Positions 26,741 to 35,143 of a DNA stretch of 64,000 nucleotides are shown here, in pieces. The notes beneath the pieces were generated by a model. That model worked only from the letters and a program-made list of their open reading frames with translations. It was not told where the DNA came from and ran no database searches. Made by a program: the position numbers and the translations under genes. The stretch is from Agromyces bracchium (GTDB lineage Bacteria > Actinomycetota > Actinomycetes > Actinomycetales > Microbacteriaceae): positions 1 through 64,000 of the forward strand of contig NZ_WMLB01000001.1 of assembly GCF_009709675.1 (NCBI RefSeq), read 5' to 3'. The stretch's first letter is position 1, and each line of letters opens with the position of its first letter.

Positions 26741-27234
26741 GGGGTCACCCCTGCCACGAACGCGATCGGCAGCAGGACGACGGCGCCGACGAGCAGCCAG
26801 ACCAGGCGCAGCCTCGTGCGACCGCGAGTCAGCGCGAAGGTGATGCCGAACCAGAGCGCGGGCGCGAGGACCGCGAGCCACGTCCCCACCGCGAACATGA
26901 CCTGCGAGAGCGGATCGGCGGCCGTGTTCTGCACGCGCAGCACGCTGAGGATCCAGCCGAGCGTGTAGAGGAGGTACACGCCTCCGAACACCCCGAGGAG
27001 CACGAGCTCGGCGGAGCCGGGCTGTGCTGGGACGCGCTCGTCGACCTCCTCGGCCTCCTCGGCGGCCGAAGAGGATGCCCCGGCATGCGCCGTCACGACC
27101 TCGCCCGCCGTCGTGTCGGCGCCGGTCGCAGAGGTGAGCGGGGCGGGCGTGCCGACCCGCTTCCAGCCGGGCGCGAGCGCGTCGTCGTCGCCCTCCCAGC
27201 GAAGGGCGTCATCCTCGTCGGGGTCCGGGCTCAT
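26737..27234 (-). CDS. Conserved membrane protein with acidic cytoplasmic N-terminus (165 aa)
   Basis: Residues 1-75 are hydrophilic and acidic (MSPDPDEDDALRWEGDDDALAPGWKRVG), followed by three predicted membrane helices (about 75-95, 110-130 and 140-162). It lacks a signal peptide, so the N-terminus is probably cytoplasmic. The four-base overlap with the following gene makes a two-gene operon. The layout is common in Microbacteriaceae near branched-chain and serine biosynthesis genes, but I know no function. It ends the stretch between regulator paralogue 1 and the first small exported protein. Confidence 0.75.
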   Translation of the reverse strand: MSPDPDEDDALRWEGDDDALAPGWKRVGTPAPLTSATGADTTAGEVVTAHAGASSSAAEEAEEVDERVPAQPGSAELVLLGVFGGVYLLYTLGWILSVLRVQNTAADPLSQVMFAVGTWLAVLAPALWFGITFALTRGRTRLRLVWLLVGAVVLLPIAFVAGVTP

Positions 27235-27286
27235 GCGACCAGACTAGCGATCCGGACGGCGCCCGGGGCGCCGGAGCGTGAGGGGG

Positions 27287-27661
27287 TCAGTGGCCGGCTG
27301 CGCCCGGTCGTCGCTCGGCCAGGTCGCGGTATACGTCGCCGGACACGGGCACGTCGACGTCGAGTCGCCGCTCGGCCAGATCGCGGTACACGTCGCCGGT
27401 CACGGGCGCACCGACGTCGAGTCGCCGCTCCGCCTGGTCGCGGTAGAGCTCGGCTCCCGCGGGTCCGCGTTCACGCGCCAGCTCAGACCGTCGCTCGGCG
27501 AGGTCGCGGTACCCGCCTCGCTGCTCCGCGGTCTGGGCGTCGGAGATCCGTTCGGCGACCGCAGCGGTCGACTGCCCCGCGCAGGCAGAGCAGGCCAGTC
27601 CGGCCGAGGCCGCGAGCACACCGGTCGCGATGATGCGCTGGATGTTCTGCGTGGTGTTCAT
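27287..27661 (-). CDS. Small exported repeat protein A (YRDLAERR repeats)
   Basis: 124 residues. An N-terminal signal (MNTTQNIQRIIATGVLAASAGLACSACAG) with several cysteines; it may be a lipoprotein but the lipobox is not canonical. The mature part carries four copies of YRD(L/Q)AERR spaced by about 19-22 residues (YRDLAERR, YRDQAERR, YRDLAERR, YRDLAERR) with Val/Gly-rich linkers. The start ATG is 20 bp from the first CGGTATG of array 2 and divergent from paralogue 2. The first residues MNT and the surrounding GGTGTTCATG are shared with the two other small exported genes, so the three are paralogues. Possible ligand or client of the propeller regulators; this is inference from position. Confidence 0.75.
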   Translation of the reverse strand: MNTTQNIQRIIATGVLAASAGLACSACAGQSTAAVAERISDAQTAEQRGGYRDLAERRSELARERGPAGAELYRDQAERRLDVGAPVTGDVYRDLAERRLDVDVPVSGDVYRDLAERRPGAAGH

Positions 27662-27681
27662 GACGGCAGGTTCACTCGCGC

Positions 27682-27721
27682 CGGTATGGTCTCGTGGCGC
27701 GATCGGTATGGAACGGGTATG
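27682..27721 (+). promoter_or_regulatory. CGGTATG direct-repeat array 2
   Basis: Heptamers at 27682 (CGGTATG), 27704 (CGGTATG) and 27715 (GGGTATG): spacings 22 and 11 bp, the same as array 1. TTGACA starts 25 bp after the third heptamer, again identical. The array sits between the divergent small exported gene A and regulator paralogue 2 and could serve both. Confidence 0.8.
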
Positions 27722-27739
27722 GACGCGTGCCACCGTTCG

Positions 27740-27768
27740 TTGACAACCTCTCGGACCGCGCCCACACT
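27740..27768 (+). promoter_or_regulatory. Leaderless promoter of BTAD-STAND gene 2
   Basis: TTGACA (27740-27745), 17-bp spacer, CACACT (27763-27768, a weak -10). The GTG start at 27775 is 35 bp after the first base of the -35, exactly as in gene 1. Confidence 0.6.
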
Positions 27769-27774
27769 GCAGGT

Positions 27775-30700
27775 GTGGAGATCCGGGTTCTCGGTGACCT
27801 CACGACCGACGGCGGGCGACTCAGCCCGAAAGAGCGTTCACTGCTCGCCGTCCTCGTCCTTCGATCCGGCACTGTCGTCTCACCGTCCGAGCTGGCGGAT
27901 GCGGTGTGGGGCGATGACCTGCCAGCGACCTGGCGGAAGCAGCTGCAGGCCTTCGTCGTGCAGATCCGTCGGGCGCTCGGAACGACGGCGGTCGCCACGC
28001 TCCGCACCGGCTACCGACTGCGCGTCGACTCGGAATCGATCGACGCCGCGCGGTTCGAGCGGTACCTCGCCGACGCTGCAGCGCATCGGGCGACCGGCGA
28101 TCCGGCTCGCGCAGTGGACCTGACCGAGCGCGCGCTCTCGCTCTGGACGGGCACCCCGTACGCCGATCTGGCGGACTGGCCGGCTGCCGTCGCCGAGGCC
28201 GAGCGGCTGCAGGAGATCAGGGCCGGAGGCGAGGAGGACCTGCTGGCGGCCCGGCTCGAGTGCGGCGAGCATCGCACGGTGGTCCCCGACGCCGAGCGAC
28301 TGGTCCGCAGCGACCCGCTCCGAGAACGACGATGGGCGATCCTCGCGACGGCGCTCTACCGGAGCGGCCGCCAAGCCGACGCACTCGCCGCGCTCCGCAC
28401 CGCTCGCCACCGGCTCGCCGACGAGCTCGGCATCTCCCCCGGCGCAGAACTGGTCGGACTGGAGTCGGCGATCCTCAACCAGGATCCTGCCCTCGCCCCG
28501 CCCGAAGCACCCAGGTCTGTGGAAGCCGACTGCCCGTATCGCGGACTGCGGCCGTTCGGGACCGAGGACGCGGACGCGTTCTTCGGGCGCGACGCCGACA
28601 TCCGGGCGGCGCTCAACCGTCTCGAGGCATCCCCCTTCCTCGCCATCTCGGGCGCGTCCGGGAGTGGCAAGTCGTCGCTCCTGCTCGCCGGGATCGTGCC
28701 TGCGCTCCGGGCCCGCGGTGAGCACGTCGTCGTGATCGGTTCGGGCGCGGCAGCGCTCCCCCGGTTCCGCGCCGCGCTCGTCGAGCAGCGCGACGGGGTC
28801 GCGGTCATCGACCAGTTCGAGGAGCTCTTCCATTCGGGACTGTCCGACGCGCAGATCGACGAGGCCGGCGCGTTGATCGCGGGCGCGGTCGCGGTCGGAC
28901 GACGCGTCATCGTCGCGGTGCGCGCCGACTTCCTCAGCGCGTGCGCCGCCGAGCCTGCCATCGGGTCGCTTTTCGCCGAGTCGGTGCACCTGGTCGGGCC
29001 GCTCACCCCCGAGGGCCTGCGCAGCGCGATCGAGGATCCCGCGGCGCTCGCGGGGCTTCGGCTCGAACCGGGGCTGGTCGAACTGATCCTTCGGGATGCC
29101 GCGGGCGCTCCCGGTGTGCTTCCGCACGTGTCGCACGCCCTCGTCGAGACCTGGTCGCGGCGCGAGGGCTCGACGCTGACCGTGGCGGGGTACGAGGCAT
29201 CCGGAGGGATCTCAGGCGCCATCGCGCAGTCGGCCGACCGCCTCTACCTCTCGCTCGGCCCCGACGCCCGAGCGACCTGCCGGTCCACCTTCCTGCGGCT
29301 CGTCGAGATCGGGGCGGATGGCGCGCCGATGCGCCGACGCATCCCGATCCGGCCGATGAGGCAGGATGCCGCGCACGATCGCCTCCTCACGCGCCTCGCC
29401 ACCGCGCGGCTGGTCAGTGCCGAGGAGGACTCGCTCGTCGTCGCCCACGAATCGCTCGCCACGGCCTGGCCCCGTCTCCGCGGCTGGCTCGAGGAGGACG
29501 CCGACGGCCTCCGCACGATGCGAGCGCTCGCCGCCGCCGCCGACGCGTGGCAGGCGGGCGATCGATCCGAGGAGGACCTCTACCGCGGAGCACGCCTCAA
29601 TGCCGTCCTCGCCTGGCGTGACGCCGCACACCCCGAGCTCACGGAGACCGAGGTCGCCTTCCTCGAGGCGTCCGTTCGGCAGGAGCGCGCCGCCGTCGAG
29701 GAGATCGAGCAGCGCGCACGGCACGACCGGACGCAGAACCGCCGGCTGCGCGTCCTGCTGGCGTCGGCCGTCACCCTGTTCGCCATCGCCGTGACGGCCG
29801 GCGGCTTCGTCGCCGCGGGATCGAACGAGACGGCGCAGCAACGCCGGACGGCCCAGATCGAGGCCCTCACCAACGCGGCACTCGCGTTGGGGGCGACCGA
29901 GCGCGATGTCGCCGCACTGCTCGCGGTGGAGGCCTACCGCCGATGGCCCGACGATCCTCGGGCCCGTTCGGCGCTGATGGGCGTCATGACGCGCTCGCAC
30001 GGACTGCTCACGACGACCTATCTCGAGGGCGTCGAGGACATGTCCGGCATGCTGATCCCGGGAACGCAGCGGGTCGTCGGCGTGACGGCCGATGGCGTCG
30101 CGGTCTACGACATCGACTCCGGCCGGCTGCAGTATCCGCTCGACCTGCCCGGCGAATTCTCCTGGGTGGACAGTCGGTACGGTCCGGCTATCAGCGGAAA
30201 CGGAGAACGGGTCGCGAGTGCCAGGCCCATCGTCGACGATGAGGGTGAGCAGGTGGGGACGGCGCTCGCTGTGGCGGACATCGCGACGGGCGATCTGGTT
30301 GCTCCGGTGATCGAGCTCGACGTCCTGCTGAGTTCGATCACGATGGATCACGACGGACTGCTCATCGCAGCGGTCGATCAGGTCGGCTCCCTCCGCTTGG
30401 TCGAGGCGAACAGCGGCGAGGTGAGGCAGGTCGCCGACACTGCGGTCCATGAGCCGGTGTGGAACACGGATCGCGCCGGGACCGTCCGCTTCACGCCCGA
30501 AGGTCGCCTGCTGTACGGCACCGTGGAGGGACCGCTGCTGATGGTGGACGCGGCGACGGCCGCGGTCGTCGCGACGGTGCCGATGCCCGCGGAATCGGCG
30601 AACGTCTCCATGACGGTGGTCTCCGACTCGCAGGTCGTCACGACGGGCGATCGTCGGATCTCGTCCGTCGACCTCGCCGCGGGACGCGTCGACTGGTCGC

Positions 30701-32010
30701 AGCCCTTCGCCTCGAACGCGAACGAGCCGTGCCCCTGGATGACGGCGTCCGCCGAGTTCCGGACCGTGTACTGCGGCAATCTGTTCGGGCAGATCGAGGA
30801 GCGCAGCCTCGACACCGGCGCACTGACGACGCGTTCGTTCAACCCACTGCTCGGGTTCGCGGGGACCCTTGCGGTCGCCGAAGACCGTCAGGAGCTCGTC
30901 GTCGTCGGCCGCGGCAATGCGATCACGCGGTGGAAGCTCGACGGATCCGGCGCCGTCACCCGGGTCGTCGCGCCGGGGTGGGTGATCCGCGACCGGTATT
31001 CGCCGACGGGCTCGAGTCTCGTCGTCGCCCGTCGCACGGACGGCGCGGAATGGTGGGCGGACTACCGCGAGTTCGGCGTGCTCGACACGCGTACCGGTGA
31101 GCTGACACATCGCCTTCCCACCCCCTCGTTCGGCGTCAAGTGGGCCGGAGCGTCGACCCTCGTGGGCGACTTCGGCGGCGAAGGGCCGCAACGCACCGGT
31201 TTCATCGACCTCAGGACCGACGAGATCTTCTCGGGAGACCCCCTGCCCGACGACGCTCTGGACGTCTGGACGAACGCTGTGGGCGACCGGATGTACGCCG
31301 GCCGAGCGGGCGGCGAGATCTGGACCGTCGACCCCGAGACCGGACGTCGGATCGAACCGACGCTGCAGACCGACGGCGGCGATCCGGTCCACGTGACGAC
31401 GAGTCCTGACGGAGACCGTGTGCTCGTGACGAGCTGGAACTCGGAGTACATGCCCGATTCGATCCTCTTCGACTCGGAGACCGGGGAGCGGATCCGAGCC
31501 GGGCTCGTGCGACTCGGCATCACCTCGCTGACCGGGCGAGACGAGGTCGTCACCGTCTTCCGCAACCGGTCGATCTTCCGCTACGACGCCGACACCTTCG
31601 AGCGGATCGGTTCCCTCCCGAGCGGAACCGGCGGCCTCGACGCCGTGAGCGTGAGCGGCGACGGCCGGACGCTGGCCGCGTACGACATGAATGAGACGGT
31701 GTCCGTCTACGACCTCGTCGGCGGGATCCGACTCGGTGATCCCATCCCCGCGGCGGGCGAATGGAACTTCCCCGGACAGGGCACGTTCTCGGGCGTGATC
31801 CGCGCCGACGGCGAGGAGCTCGCGGTCAACATCGCCACGGGCATCGCCCTGTGGGACCTCCGAGCACCCTCGCACGCGGATGCCGCGTGCCGGATGGCCG
31901 GCCGCGATCTCACCCGCGACGAGTGGCGCGCGTACCTCTCCGGGTTCGGCCCGTATCGATCGACGTGCGGGTTCGGCGGCACGCCGCCGCGCGGCGGGCC
32001 GATCGGCTGA
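27775..32010 (+). CDS. Transmembrane BTAD-nSTAND1-propeller regulator, paralogue 2
   Basis: 1411 residues from the GTG at 27775. I reject the upstream in-frame start at 27694 because it lies inside the repeat array and the -35/-10 boxes place transcription start at 27775. The plan is the same as paralogue 1 and the numbering nearly identical: winged helix 1-85, BTAD 90-235, CPYRGLRPFG at 253, Walker A GASGSGKS 293-300, Walker B VAVIDQFEEL, membrane helix about 657-682, then the propeller with CPWMTASAEFRTVYC and a terminal CRMAGRDLT..STC. The N-terminal and NTPase halves resemble paralogue 1 far more than the propellers do, which suggests a common DNA target but different sensed signals. Its stop is 3 bp from the convergent small exported gene B. 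Confidence 0.9.
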   Translation: MEIRVLGDLTTDGGRLSPKERSLLAVLVLRSGTVVSPSELADAVWGDDLPATWRKQLQAFVVQIRRALGTTAVATLRTGYRLRVDSESIDAARFERYLADAAAHRATGDPARAVDLTERALSLWTGTPYADLADWPAAVAEAERLQEIRAGGEEDLLAARLECGEHRTVVPDAERLVRSDPLRERRWAILATALYRSGRQADALAALRTARHRLADELGISPGAELVGLESAILNQDPALAPPEAPRSVEADCPYRGLRPFGTEDADAFFGRDADIRAALNRLEASPFLAISGASGSGKSSLLLAGIVPALRARGEHVVVIGSGAAALPRFRAALVEQRDGVAVIDQFEELFHSGLSDAQIDEAGALIAGAVAVGRRVIVAVRADFLSACAAEPAIGSLFAESVHLVGPLTPEGLRSAIEDPAALAGLRLEPGLVELILRDAAGAPGVLPHVSHALVETWSRREGSTLTVAGYEASGGISGAIAQSADRLYLSLGPDARATCRSTFLRLVEIGADGAPMRRRIPIRPMRQDAAHDRLLTRLATARLVSAEEDSLVVAHESLATAWPRLRGWLEEDADGLRTMRALAAAADAWQAGDRSEEDLYRGARLNAVLAWRDAAHPELTETEVAFLEASVRQERAAVEEIEQRARHDRTQNRRLRVLLASAVTLFAIAVTAGGFVAAGSNETAQQRRTAQIEALTNAALALGATERDVAALLAVEAYRRWPDDPRARSALMGVMTRSHGLLTTTYLEGVEDMSGMLIPGTQRVVGVTADGVAVYDIDSGRLQYPLDLPGEFSWVDSRYGPAISGNGERVASARPIVDDEGEQVGTALAVADIATGDLVAPVIELDVLLSSITMDHDGLLIAAVDQVGSLRLVEANSGEVRQVADTAVHEPVWNTDRAGTVRFTPEGRLLYGTVEGPLLMVDAATAAVVATVPMPAESANVSMTVVSDSQVVTTGDRRISSVDLAAGRVDWSQPFASNANEPCPWMTASAEFRTVYCGNLFGQIEERSLDTGALTTRSFNPLLGFAGTLAVAEDRQELVVVGRGNAITRWKLDGSGAVTRVVAPGWVIRDRYSPTGSSLVVARRTDGAEWWADYREFGVLDTRTGELTHRLPTPSFGVKWAGASTLVGDFGGEGPQRTGFIDLRTDEIFSGDPLPDDALDVWTNAVGDRMYAGRAGGEIWTVDPETGRRIEPTLQTDGGDPVHVTTSPDGDRVLVTSWNSEYMPDSILFDSETGERIRAGLVRLGITSLTGRDEVVTVFRNRSIFRYDADTFERIGSLPSGTGGLDAVSVSGDGRTLAAYDMNETVSVYDLVGGIRLGDPIPAAGEWNFPGQGTFSGVIRADGEELAVNIATGIALWDLRAPSHADAACRMAGRDLTRDEWRAYLSGFGPYRSTCGFGGTPPRGGPIG

Positions 32011-32013
32011 CGT

Positions 32014-32523
32014 TCAGCCGAGGCCGACGACCCGCTGGTGGACGTACACGTCCGGGGCCTCGGACGGTCCGCTCAGCCTGCGGTGCACACGAGGATCGGT
32101 GTCGTCGGGAACGACGCGCGGCATCGGCACCGGCTCGAGCGGCCCGTCGTCCTCGATCTGCTGACGGAGGGTGGGTCGTGGGCGCGAGGGGGCCGATCCT
32201 CCGTCGGCTTCCAGCTGCTGCCTCAGGTTGGACCGCGGGACGGACGGGATCGACGGAACCGTGCCACGGTCGGCCTCGAGCTGCTGGCGCAGGTTCCTCG
32301 GAGCTGTCGGCGAGGTGATCCCGGAGTCGGCGGGCACAACCTGGCGGACGACGTGGTGACCGCGCGGGTCGCTGTCGCTCGGCACGAAGCGGACGTTGTC
32401 GACATCTCGCGGAGAGGCGTCGGTCTCGCCCGCGTGGGCGGTGATCGGCGTGATGGCGAGTGCGCATCCGAGGAGGATCGCGGTCGCCGGTCCGATACGA
32501 CGGGTACGGCTTGCGGTGTTCAT
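32014..32523 (-). CDS. Small exported repeat protein B (LRQQLEADGG repeats)
   Basis: 169 residues. A Sec signal peptide (MNTASRTRRIGPATAILLGCALAITPITAHA, cleavage probably after AHA) then a Pro/Arg/Asp-rich mature chain with three copies of LRQQ(L/I)E(A/D)D(R/G)G at 18-20-residue spacing. There is no membrane anchor or known domain. It starts like proteins A and C (MNT). Its ATG lies 21 bp from the nearest heptamer of array 3, the same geometry as A and C, but here no regulator gene lies on the other side. Convergent with paralogue 2, a 3-bp gap. Confidence 0.75.
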   Translation of the reverse strand: MNTASRTRRIGPATAILLGCALAITPITAHAGETDASPRDVDNVRFVPSDSDPRGHHVVRQVVPADSGITSPTAPRNLRQQLEADRGTVPSIPSVPRSNLRQQLEADGGSAPSRPRPTLRQQIEDDGPLEPVPMPRVVPDDTDPRVHRRLSGPSEAPDVYVHQRVVGLG

Positions 32524-32544
32524 GTCTTCGACGATCCGCCACCC

Positions 32545-32583
32545 CGGTATGGGGCCGCCCCCGACCGGTATGAGGCGGGTATG
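32545..32583 (-). promoter_or_regulatory. CGGTATG direct-repeat array 3 (no regulator gene attached)
   Basis: On the + strand CGGTATG at 32545 and 32566 and GGGTATG at 32577, spacings 21 and 11 bp. No TTGAC follows 25 bp downstream and the next gene on that side ends, rather than starts, at 32638. The only start codon it can serve is that of small exported gene B (ATG 32523), reading the minus strand. This argues that the arrays also control the small genes. Confidence 0.75.
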
Positions 32584-32590
32584 CCGAGCG

Positions 32591-32626
32591 GAACGGCCCG
32601 CCCGGGTGTCCCCGGACGGGCCGTTC
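32591..32626 (-). terminator. Hairpin terminator after the 5'-nucleotidase
   Basis: GAACGGCCCG...CGGGCCGTTC with an extended stem of 16 bp carrying one mismatch and a 4-nt loop. It begins 12 bp after the nucleotidase stop and insulates the array of gene B. Confidence 0.8.
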
Positions 32627-32637
32627 GGTCATCACGC

Positions 32638-34497
32638 TCAGAAGACCGGCGTCCCGCCCCGCGTGAGCCGCCAGTTCTCGACGTGGAACTCGGCCGGATC
32701 GATCACGCCCGCCTCCGAGGCGTACGAGACGATGGCCTCGCGGATGGCGACCTGCGCGTTGTACACGACCGGGGCCGTCGCGATGTGCGGGAAGCCGCCG
32801 CCGCCCGACTGCCGGTAGTTGTTCACCGCCACGAGGAATCGCTGGTCGGATGCCACGGGCGCTCCGCCAGACGAGAGGTTCGCGATGCGCGAGCCGACGG
32901 GCTGCGAGATGTCGACGTCGTAGTCGATGCCCGAGAACTGGTCGTAGTTGTAGTCGGGCGTTCCGCCGGCGTTGGTCCACGACGCCGGGGCGACCGGGGC
33001 GCCGGGATCCACCTGGGCGAAGTACTTCGCCGAGTACTCGAGGTAGTCCCTGATCTGCGCACCGGTCAGCACGGACGCGAGCAGGGTGTTGTCGTAGATG
33101 TAGAGCCCCGCGACATCCTTGATCGTCACCTCGCCGGCCGGGAACGTCGCCGCACGGTTGAACGGTGCCGCGATCGAGACGATCGGCAGTGCGGCCTCGG
33201 GCGTCCCCGCGACGGCCGCCGCGACGGTCTCGGTCTGCACGGCGTTGACGTAGTCGAGGATCGCGGTGTCCTTCCAGCACGCCTCGGCCGCCGACATCGC
33301 CTCGGTCGAGGTGGCGACGGGCGTGTTGACGTACTGCACGACGGCGTCGTGCTGCGCGCGAACCACCGCGACGAGCGCAGGGTCGTCGACGACGGTCCTC
33401 GTGTCGACCGTCAGTGCAGACCCGTTCGCGACGCTCCACGCGCCGCGCGCGAACTCGAGCTCGAGGTCGAAGACGCTGACCCGCTGGCCCCAGTTCTTCG
33501 GCTCGCTCATGATCACCGAGCGACCGGTCTGCGCGTTGGTGACGATGCGCTGCGGCACGTCGCGGTGGGCGTGCCCGAAGAGGATGACGTCGATGTCGGG
33601 CACCTGCTCGGCCACGAGCGCTGCGGCGTTCTCGACGGGCAGCTCGTCGCCGTACGAGGATGCGCCGCTGTCGCCCGAGTGGGCGCTGACGACGACGATG
33701 TCGGCCCCGGCCTGCTTCATCACCGGCACCCAGCGCGCGGCGGCCTCCACGAGGCTCTGCACCTCGATCTTCCCGCTCACGTTCGCCTTGTCCCAGATGA
33801 CGACGCCGGGGTTCGTGAGGCCGAGGACGCCGACGCGGATCGGCGGCCGGCCCTGCACCTTCATGGTCTTGATCGTGTAGGGCGCGTAGGCGGGCACCTT
33901 CGTACCCGCGTGCACTGCGTTCGCGGCGAGCACGTCGGCGTCCATCTGGCCGATCCAGTAGTCGAGGAACTCGAGGCCGTAGTTGAACTCGTGGTTCCCG
34001 AGCGCGACGGCGTCGTAGCCGATCGCGTTCATCTGCGCCGCGATCGGGTGCACGGCGCCCGACTCGGTGACCGGGTCCACGAGCGCGTAGTAGAAGCCGA
34101 GCGGCGAGCCCTGGATCGTGTCGCCCGCGTCGAAGAGCAGTGTGTGCTCGCGACCGCGGTCGGCGCGGACCTGGTTCACGACGCTCGACACGCGCGCCAG
34201 GCCGATCGCGTTGCCGGCGCTGTCGCTGTAGGTGGCGTCCTTGTAGTAGTCCCAGTTGACGGCGTTGCTGTGGAGGTCGGAGGTGCCCATGATCGTGATC
34301 TTCACATTGCCGTCGCGCGGCGCCGCCTGCGCGGCGGCGGGCCATCCGGCCGCGGCGAGCACGCTCGCAGCAGATGCGCCGATGAGCACGTTGCGTCGAC
34401 TGACACCGGATGGCGCTGGCGCGACCTCCTCGTCCGGGACGGCGCAGGAGCACCAGCGTGGAGTGGGTTCGGGGTCTGGGTGGGTGTGTCGGGTCAT
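32638..34497 (-). CDS. Tat-exported bifunctional metallophosphatase / 5'-nucleotidase
   Basis: 619 residues from the ATG at 34497 (a GTG at 34545 is an alternative, no ribosome-binding site favours either). A twin-arginine signal (SRRNVLIGASAASVLAAAGWPAAAQA) sends it across the membrane folded. The calcineurin-like domain holds the metal ligands in GTSDLHSNAVNWDYYKD, FDAGDTIQGS, LGNHEFNYG, SAHSGD and LFGHAHRDV. The C-terminal 5'-nucleotidase domain (about 350-600) has the substrate-stacking FLVAVNNYRQSGGGGFP. The family hydrolyses extracellular nucleotides or 2',3'-cyclic nucleotides to salvage phosphate and nucleosides. It is monocistronic, and lies inside the regulator block between small exported genes B and C; no heptamer array is at its start. 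Confidence 0.9.
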   Translation of the reverse strand: MTRHTHPDPEPTPRWCSCAVPDEEVAPAPSGVSRRNVLIGASAASVLAAAGWPAAAQAAPRDGNVKITIMGTSDLHSNAVNWDYYKDATYSDSAGNAIGLARVSSVVNQVRADRGREHTLLFDAGDTIQGSPLGFYYALVDPVTESGAVHPIAAQMNAIGYDAVALGNHEFNYGLEFLDYWIGQMDADVLAANAVHAGTKVPAYAPYTIKTMKVQGRPPIRVGVLGLTNPGVVIWDKANVSGKIEVQSLVEAAARWVPVMKQAGADIVVVSAHSGDSGASSYGDELPVENAAALVAEQVPDIDVILFGHAHRDVPQRIVTNAQTGRSVIMSEPKNWGQRVSVFDLELEFARGAWSVANGSALTVDTRTVVDDPALVAVVRAQHDAVVQYVNTPVATSTEAMSAAEACWKDTAILDYVNAVQTETVAAAVAGTPEAALPIVSIAAPFNRAATFPAGEVTIKDVAGLYIYDNTLLASVLTGAQIRDYLEYSAKYFAQVDPGAPVAPASWTNAGGTPDYNYDQFSGIDYDVDISQPVGSRIANLSSGGAPVASDQRFLVAVNNYRQSGGGGFPHIATAPVVYNAQVAIREAIVSYASEAGVIDPAEFHVENWRLTRGGTPVF

Positions 34498-34633
34498 GGG
34501 ATCAGATGCGACCACAACGGAACGAGCCGTGACAAGGGGGTGCACCGGATTCGCTCATCTGCGCACGGCGTCGGTCCGGCCCGGAGCGTCCGGGCCGGGC
34601 CGACTGCCGCGGACGTTCCGCGGCTCGGGGCGG

Positions 34634-35029
34634 TCAACGCGTCAAGCAGTCGGTCACGTCGACGGATCCTGCCGCCATGCAGGCGCGGACGAGGAGCTCG
34701 CGGACGTAGCGGTCGGCGGCCTCGTGCGGCGACCTGGCCGCCAGCCCAGCCCGGGCCTCGAGCTCGCGGACGTAGCGGTCGGCGGCCTCATGCGGCGACC
34801 TGGCGGCGAGAAGCGCCCGATCCTCGAGTTCGCGGACGTAGCGGTCGGCCGATTCCCGGACGAGGGCTCGGTGCTGCTCGGGGGCGATGGGGGCCGCGGC
34901 GGCGACCCGGGTGTCGTTCCCGCCCGCGACGACCGCCGGCTCGGCGGTCGCGCATCCGGCGAGGGAGGCCGCCAGCGCGACGACGGTCGCAGCGACGGCG
35001 AGGCGATTCGTTCTGGTCGAGGTGTTCAT
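34634..35029 (-). CDS. Small exported lipoprotein C (ADRYVREL repeats)
   Basis: 131 residues. The signal peptide MNTSTRTNRLAVAATVVALAASLAGC ends in a canonical lipobox LAGC (Cys26), so it is a lipoprotein anchored outside the membrane. The mature part holds three copies of (S/A)ADRYVREL at about 22-residue spacing, with linkers (ARSPHEAADRYVREL) nearly identical in two copies. The last residues include two more cysteines. The start lies 21 bp from the first heptamer of array 4 and is divergent from paralogue 3. The repeat cores of A (YRDLAERR), B (LRQQLEAD) and C (YVRELEAR) are similar in pattern, supporting one family. Longer open frames upstream on this strand are shadows of the regulator. 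Confidence 0.8.
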   Translation of the reverse strand: MNTSTRTNRLAVAATVVALAASLAGCATAEPAVVAGGNDTRVAAAAPIAPEQHRALVRESADRYVRELEDRALLAARSPHEAADRYVRELEARAGLAARSPHEAADRYVRELLVRACMAAGSVDVTDCLTR

Positions 35030-35050
35030 GTGGATCACACTGCGCCGCGC

Positions 35051-35098
35051 GGGTATGCACGCGGTCCCCGGCGGTATGCGGCCGGTATGCGGGGTATG
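35051..35098 (+). promoter_or_regulatory. CGGTATG direct-repeat array 4 (four units)
   Basis: GGGTATG at 35051, CGGTATG at 35072 and 35083, and an extra GGGTATG at 35092. Spacings are 21, 11 and 9 bp. As in arrays 1 and 2, the unit at 35083 is 25 bp before TTGACG. It lies between divergent lipoprotein C and regulator paralogue 3. Confidence 0.75.
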
Positions 35099-35107
35099 CG
35101 CGCGACG

Positions 35108-35136
35108 TTGACGCCGCCCCGCGAACGGCGAACAAT
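35108..35136 (+). promoter_or_regulatory. Leaderless promoter of BTAD-STAND gene 3
   Basis: TTGACG (35108-35113), 17-bp spacer, AACAAT (35131-35136). The -10 covers the in-frame ATG at 35135, so translation must begin at the next ATG (35144), 36 bp after the -35, leaving no leader. Confidence 0.65.
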
Positions 35137-35143
35137 GCGGAGC

